A stretch of DNA of 64,000 nucleotides from Unio delphinus. Its lineage: Eukaryota > Mollusca > Bivalvia > Unionida > Unionidae. The stretch spans positions 17,236,001 to 17,300,000 of the forward strand of contig JAQISU010000179.1 in the NCBI GenBank assembly GCA_029339505.1, written 5' to 3'. The notes beneath the pieces were generated by a model. It was not told where the DNA came from and made no database searches. It saw only the letters and a list, made by a program, of their open reading frames with translations. Positions 58,597-64,000 of this stretch are shown here, in pieces; position 1 is the stretch's first letter, and the number at the start of each line of letters is the position of its first letter. Both the position numbers and the translations under genes were made by a program.

Positions 58597-60993
58597 ATAC
58601 CCTCTGATTTATTTGAGACGAGTCCTCGAGTCTCGAAAAGAAAAATCAATTTTATTCATCAAAACAAGATAAAAGGTGAAAGATCAAAAATACAATGATA
58701 AAACATTGCGAGACATTTTCGCAAAGTTTAAAGATACAATGTAAACACTGCAAAATATATTGCAAAATACCAGGTAAAGTACAAAAAATACACTGAGAAA
58801 GTACATTGCAAAATACTCAGTCAAATTCAAAAAGTACAGTACAATGTAAAAGATTTGATAAAATTCCCCAAAAAACAATGGGAAGTGTATTGCACAATAC
58901 TCAGTCAAATTCCAAAAAATACAATAAAGAGTACAATGCAAAAATTCTTGATAAAATTCCAAAAATACAATGGGAGCAGCATTGAATACCTTCATAAAAT
59001 ACAGTAACGTAACGTGGTACGACATTAAATAAAAATTTAAAAGTTTACGTAACTTAAACAGCTTTACAATATAAAATTCTACAAAACCTACATAGAAACT
59101 ATTCTTGTCAGACGATTGTAACACAAAATAGTAGCATGCAGTTCTTGGTATCTTTATTTTTCTTTTTCTATTTGAGTTTACTCTTTTTTTATACTTTTTT
59201 CTTTCTTTTTTTTTCTTCTTTTGTCTCTTCTTCTCGTTTATAGTTATTTGCATAACATCAGCAGAACATATGTATGGGGGACTACGGTATTAGATTGGTT
59301 CAGCCAAGTGTAATGAAAGAATTCTTGTTCTTATGAATAATGCTAGTAAGCCGATATTGAGATGATCTTCCTAGTTCAACAAGGAATTAACAGTAGCTTT
59401 GAAGTAAGAATAGATGCAAAGACAATGGCGTACAATTTTAGTATTAATCAAGAGTTAGGAAACTGACAATTTAATGTTGTTCTAGCCTTAATAACCATGA
59501 CGTATGTTCACTTGCAATCAACTTGACCTGTGCGTGTATGAATATGTATCGCCTTTAAATTAACCTAAGAACAATGAACATATCATTTAAGCGTTTTTGG
59601 TACTTATGGTCTAATGCAGCTGTGAAATGTACGTGTTTATCAACATTATCTGTGACGATGAAAAGAGAATGTATTGCCATATCGTTTTGAACTAATTTGA
59701 CTCAGAAGCTGGCCGTATATAGACCAATAGCTGCTCATATCGTGAGAGCTATGCATTACGTTAACACGTATTCGAGTAATCGCTAGGACACTTTGACTAT
59801 TTTATATCATTTCACATACTTTTAAGTCAACGTCAATGGATGTTGCAAAATCATAGAAGGAAAAGCACCTCTTCTACTGGCTGTCGAACCATTTGGCTGA
59901 CAAACAAAAACATCTGAAGTCAATAAGTTCGAGACGGCTAGGCGGAATTACAATTCTCCCTCAGATGGGTAAATACGGTAATACTATGTTGAATGTGCTG
60001 TTAGCGTATCATGTATACGATAGTTTCAGATTTCAGTACGAACAGGGTTTTTGATAGCGTAGGCAAAGGATACAAGAAATGTCAGATGTTTCATTCAAGC
60101 TCTGTAGGCAAATCAGTATACATGTAACTGTGAGGAATTTTACTGGAGTAGATATAAGCAATAATTATGTTACTACATAAGAAATACAGCAAAAATTAGA
60201 TCAGTTCTTTAAGAACATCAATAAATGCATCAACCTTATAATATTTGTATTATAAGAAACAAAATAAGATTAAGCAAAAAACATACCTGTGTGAATTACT
60301 ACAGTCCAGAAATATTATTCCTATGAATGAATGGTATATTAAGGAATAGTAAACAATGCACGTATTGTCTGTGAGTTCAAATTGTAAAAAGTTCAAGTCA
60401 CTGTCAATGCGGCTGTCGTTGACTCTGGGTCTGGCGGAGATGTTGCTGTTATGTCAATGGAAATCTGGGTCTATTGCATAGGTGTATTTCAGTCTGGATT
60501 GCGGTAGCTTGATTTCGGCGCTGGACTAGGGATATATACATTCGACATGTGGGATGTTTCAAGCGATACTACAGGAAGAATTCTCATCGGCGATGTGCAT
60601 GGTATGCTGGTAAACGTCTTAGTTGTATTTGTTGTTATTCCCATGTGATGATTTTGGCGCTGACGTCTTAGAACTGACCCTTCGTGTGGGCGGAAAAAAT
60701 ACGAAAATCACAGAAGAGTTGTTCTGTCATTCCTGAGTTCACGTAGTGTAGCTGACGGCGTGATGTCTCATGATAGCAAAGATGTTGGTGCGAGTCTCTC
60801 TCGTGGATTATAGTTATACGTGTGACACCTGTATTCATGATGTTGTCTTCTCCAACTTTTACAAGAACTTTTGTTGGAATGTCAACTCAGGAAGATAGGA
60901 AGAAGAGAAGAATGAGTTCCGGATAAAAAATGTCACATGATGGAAATGCTTTGGGGAAAGGTACGGAATCGAAGCAGTACTGTCTCCACCAAC
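58597..60993 (-). other. Interior of the LTR element
   Basis: There is no recognisable retroelement protein. The longest frame (59253-58684, 189 residues) is a Lys-rich then Phe/Tyr/Leu-rich reading of an imperfect tandem repeat (AAATTCCAAAAATACAATG, TACAATGCAAAAT at 58740-58990) and lacks any domain signature. At 60850-60990 lies a diverged copy of the first part of the adjacent LTR. Confidence 0.7.
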
Positions 60994-61429
60994 TTTTATG
61001 AGAACTTTTCTTAGATGTTTAGTTGGAATGTTCTATAGATCAGTCTCATAAACACAGGCTGGGAACTCAGGAAGATAGTAAGAGAGAAAGGATGAGTTCC
61101 TAGATAAAGGATGTCACATGATGATGGAAATGTCTTGTAGAAAATTACGGAATCGTAGCTGGAATATGAGACTCTTGCTGTTACGGAAAACTTTATGAAG
61201 ATGTTAGTCCACTAATGTCGTTTTTTCCAAGAATCTTTTCCATAACTTTTCAAAAGAAATAATCACTCGAAACGGTGTAGATAGGCGACATCTTGGGGAC
61301 ATTGACTCTGCGAGAGGTTCCAGAGATCTGTAACATTCTCCATCACTTGTTATGTAAGAAGAGATGTTGTTGTAATAAAGGTTGTTGTACGGCTTATTGT
61401 AATAATGGTTGTTGTACGGCTACATCTTT

Positions 61430-61461
<32 letters not shown>

Positions 61462-62852
61462 GCTCTCTTAAACAAGTGCCGCCATGATGTTAAATCAGCT
61501 ACATCTGTATATCTGTAATAAGAAGACAAAACATCTATTTCCTTTGTCGGTACGGAACTGACTTTTTATTTAATTAAACAACACAAATATATTGACTACA
61601 TTCTAGAAACACATCTAAAAACTTTATAATAAAAGTTCATGCAATACATATTATATTTTCCCTTTTTCAAGCTTTCCAACTTCATTTATTCGTATAACTT
61701 CTGCATTTTAGAATATTATACAAATAGTTAATTCTCAATCAATTTCAAGGTAGCCAAAAGTGTAAGATGTAATTACTGTAGTTAATGTAACAATTAATTT
61801 AAAGAAATGCATTTTACTTATTTTAAAATAGAAGATTGATTTAGAATATATTGCTAGATAATATTCTTTCTTACTTAAAGAATACTTTATTTCAATATTA
61901 AATCTAACATGAAGTTGTTGGTAGCAATCTCAAGCTTACAATAAAAAGTACATAAATATAATTAAATATAAATTATTTAGAACATTTAAACATTCCGTTA
62001 CAATATATTAAGAATTCAGTAGCAATGTTGCACACAAAACAGTTTTACTATTAAAATCTCAATCATTAAAAATACTTATTTCTAAAGAAGTTACGAATAT
62101 ATAATTATTTTACCTGTAATAAGAAGACAAAACATCTATTTCCTCTGTCGGTACGGAACTGACCTGACCCTTAAATGCGTGGTCTTTTATATGCATCCTG
62201 TGTCAGGTTAACGTACCCTTGGAAATAGATATTTATTCTCTCATCAAGTAAAAGTCAGTTTTTCCTGGTCCAAACCAGCTTAATTTGACGTCATCTGACA
62301 TAAGGTACAACTCAGATTTGTAGTTCGTTTGGCATTAGTTACGTCCGAACATGATAATCCCTAAATATTCTAAATCAGCAACATATTTAATATATTAAGC
62401 CAGCAGCAATGTCCGACAATCTTTAGATAAGAACCATTTTTGTAGAAACGACTGTCCATCATTAGTTAAAAACCATTCTGTATTTACGTTAACACGGAAG
62501 CCTGCTCTACGCTTTACCGATAAGACTTTTAGGGGTTCACTGACTTTCAGTAAGATTTCTTGCTAATGCCTGGTTTTACAAAATATATATCTGACTGATA
62601 AACTTAAGAGCTGACTGACTTTTGTTTTATAACCTATTTTCACTCGATAATGATTTGCGTTGCCAACTTATGCTTCGTATATCAACTATTTTCCTTCAAT
62701 TAATATATAGTTGTGCTTTGGAAATAAATGAAATTAATCTTAACACACTTTTAGAACTTACTTAATATAAATGAATAAAATAAAAAATTACTCTAATACA
62801 ATTTAAAGAAAATATCAATCTTATTAATTTTACTGAAAATTGAATCCTAACA
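60994..62852 (-). repeat. 5' LTR (minus orientation), 1859 bp
   Basis: The partner of 56749-58596. It has a longer GA-run near 61431 and an ATAAAAAA insertion near 62781. Its internal 50-bp direct repeat is at 61513-61562 and 62114-62163. Confidence 0.85.
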
Positions 62853-62856
62853 CATA

Positions 62857-63537
62857 CATATTACGTGAGTATAGTAAATGCCGTAATCTGAGGCATGCGG
62901 CAGGTATTTTGTGACATGTTTTTATGTTTTAATTTTTTAAAGGTCCACTATGATAGTTTAAAGGTATAGAATAGTGTTACCTTTTACGTACGTCTGTCTG
63001 TACAGTGTACTATCTTGATTATATTTTCGTTACCCACCCACACAAAGCGATATAAAAATTAGGCATATTCATTTTGTTGCTCGCCGATGTCGTCTGTAAG
63101 TCTGTCAGTCCATTCCGAATCCATTTTATTTTGATAGCACAAACACTTATTAGATTTTAAAGAATAAATTACTTGTAACTTTTTTCAAATAGAGTTACAC
63201 GAAAATGATAGGGCTTTTTGATCGTTATGAATTAGGCTCATAGTCCTGCAAAATAAACTGCCATGTGGGACTGTTCTAATTAAACATTGTCAGATATTTC
63301 TTCTAATCAGATTTTTCAGCGGCTAGAACAGTTTATGCGTGATACATTAAAACATTGAATTCGTCTGTCAAGAAAAGTTAAGCATCTCGCGAAAACGTTT
63401 TTAGTGAATATGTCCGTTCGTTGACTTTATCGCGCATACATGACATTAAGTTACCGAGACGATATTGTGTTTGATAAAAGGTATAGTATAAGATGGGTGG
63501 TTTCTAGACTCTAAAACATTATATAACTTTTCATGTC
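62857..63537. other. Right flank of the LTR element
   Basis: No gene or clear repeat recognised. Confidence 0.5.
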
Positions 63538-63662
63538 AAAAACATTTCCAAAAGTTGTACTCTGTGTTTGCAGCGTGTACACATTTCCAAAGGTTGTACT
63601 CTGCAAGTGTTTGCAGCGTGTAAACATTTCCAAAGGTTGTACTCTGCATGTTTTTGCAGCTA
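63538..63662. repeat. About 45-bp tandem repeat, three copies
   Basis: The unit is ACATTTCCAAAGGTTGTACT, CTGCAAGTGTTTGCAGCGTG, TA. The minus frame across it is an artefact. Confidence 0.85.
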
Positions 63663-63968
63663 GTATCTGAATACATTGGAGTGGAGTGTTACTGAAACAA
63701 CTAAACCTGTTCTTCCAAAAAATGTGCACATCATTGCAGTTTTTTGTGCACAGTCTACCCATGATAGAGCATGTGTCCAAAGTTTACGGCCATTAAAGCA
63801 GCTGCTTAAATTATTCTCTGCCAAACAGACGCAACAGAAAAACGATTAAAAAGCAAGAAAAACTCTTAATCAGAAAAGCCTAATTTTTCGTTGGATACAC
63901 CAGATTTCACAAAATGAACTAGGCTTCTCACTGATGTTTTCCTCCGGTAGATCTGGTTTTTCAGATGT

Positions 63969-64000
63969 TATTGTTGTAGGTTTTAACGCCGTTTTTCAGC
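63969..64000 (-). mobile_element. SINE family 2 tail at window edge
   Basis: The reverse complement reads GCTGAAAAACGGCGTTAAAA then CCTACAACAATAAC, the family's 3' tail. The rest lies beyond the window. Confidence 0.7.

Larger units (their letters stand above)
56749..62852 (-). mobile_element. Non-autonomous LTR retrotransposon (about 6.1 kb, LARD-like), recent insertion
   Basis: Two near-identical direct repeats (56749-58596 and 60994-62852) flank a 2.4 kb interior. On the minus strand each repeat begins TGTTAGGATTC. CAGAGGGTAT directly precedes the 3' LTR as a short polypurine-like tract. Two bases after the 5' LTR is TGGTGGAGACAG, a possible primer-binding site whose tRNA I cannot name. 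CATA is duplicated at 56745-56748 and 62853-62856. The 3' terminus reads CATAAAA rather than a canonical CA. No gag, protease, RT or integrase is visible, so it would need enzymes from another element. Confidence 0.78.

Noticed and set aside
58684..59253. 189-residue minus frame as a possible gag
   Set aside because: Composition is Lys-rich then Phe/Tyr/Leu-rich, no zinc knuckle or capsid motif is seen, and the sequence is an imperfect tandem repeat.

Overview
The window is animal nuclear DNA: AT-rich, with split genes, tRNA-derived SINEs, LINE and DIRS relics, an LTR element and many minisatellites. The SINE tails and overall repeat style resemble those of molluscs. That placement is an inference from memory of such repeats, since neither gene fixes the phylum. 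I see no bacterial, viral or CRISPR content.

Two conserved genes lie head to head. On the minus strand, 34384 down to 270, is the 5' part of IGHMBP2, the SF1 DNA/RNA helicase also called SMUBP-2. Thirteen coding exons encode about 640 residues. Every splice site is GT-AG with consistent phase, and all main helicase motifs are intact. The gene runs off the left edge before its R3H and AN1 zinc-finger parts. On the plus strand, 40044 to 50104, is a complete SLC25A15/ORC1-type mitochondrial ornithine carrier: five coding exons, 338 residues, with three mitochondrial-carrier signatures. The roughly 5.6 kb between the two starts holds simple repeats and should contain both promoters, but I could not place either one.

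The rest is repeats. Many introns carry their own minisatellite with its own period (about 42, 32, 24, 63, 69, 30, 92, 31, 80-90, 26, 36, 24, 60, 40, 50 and 62 bp). The largest is an approximately 8 kb array in IGHMBP2 intron 8. A 1.3 kb pogo/Tigger-like DNA transposon has cut one unit of it exactly at a TA. Other elements are a degenerate DIRS-like fragment (RNase H tail overlapping a tyrosine recombinase), a non-LTR retrotransposon fragment beside exon 4, at least two tRNA-derived SINE families (several copies with clear target-site duplications), and four copies of a roughly 190 bp foldback element.

From about 50.1 to 56.7 kb is 3' flank with dispersed repeats. From 56749 to 62852 lies a recent non-autonomous LTR element (minus orientation, about 1.85 kb LTRs, 2.4 kb interior, no gag or pol). 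No new protein-coding system is visible. The unusual content is the repeat architecture: the interrupted giant minisatellite, the foldback family and the young LTR element with internal duplications.
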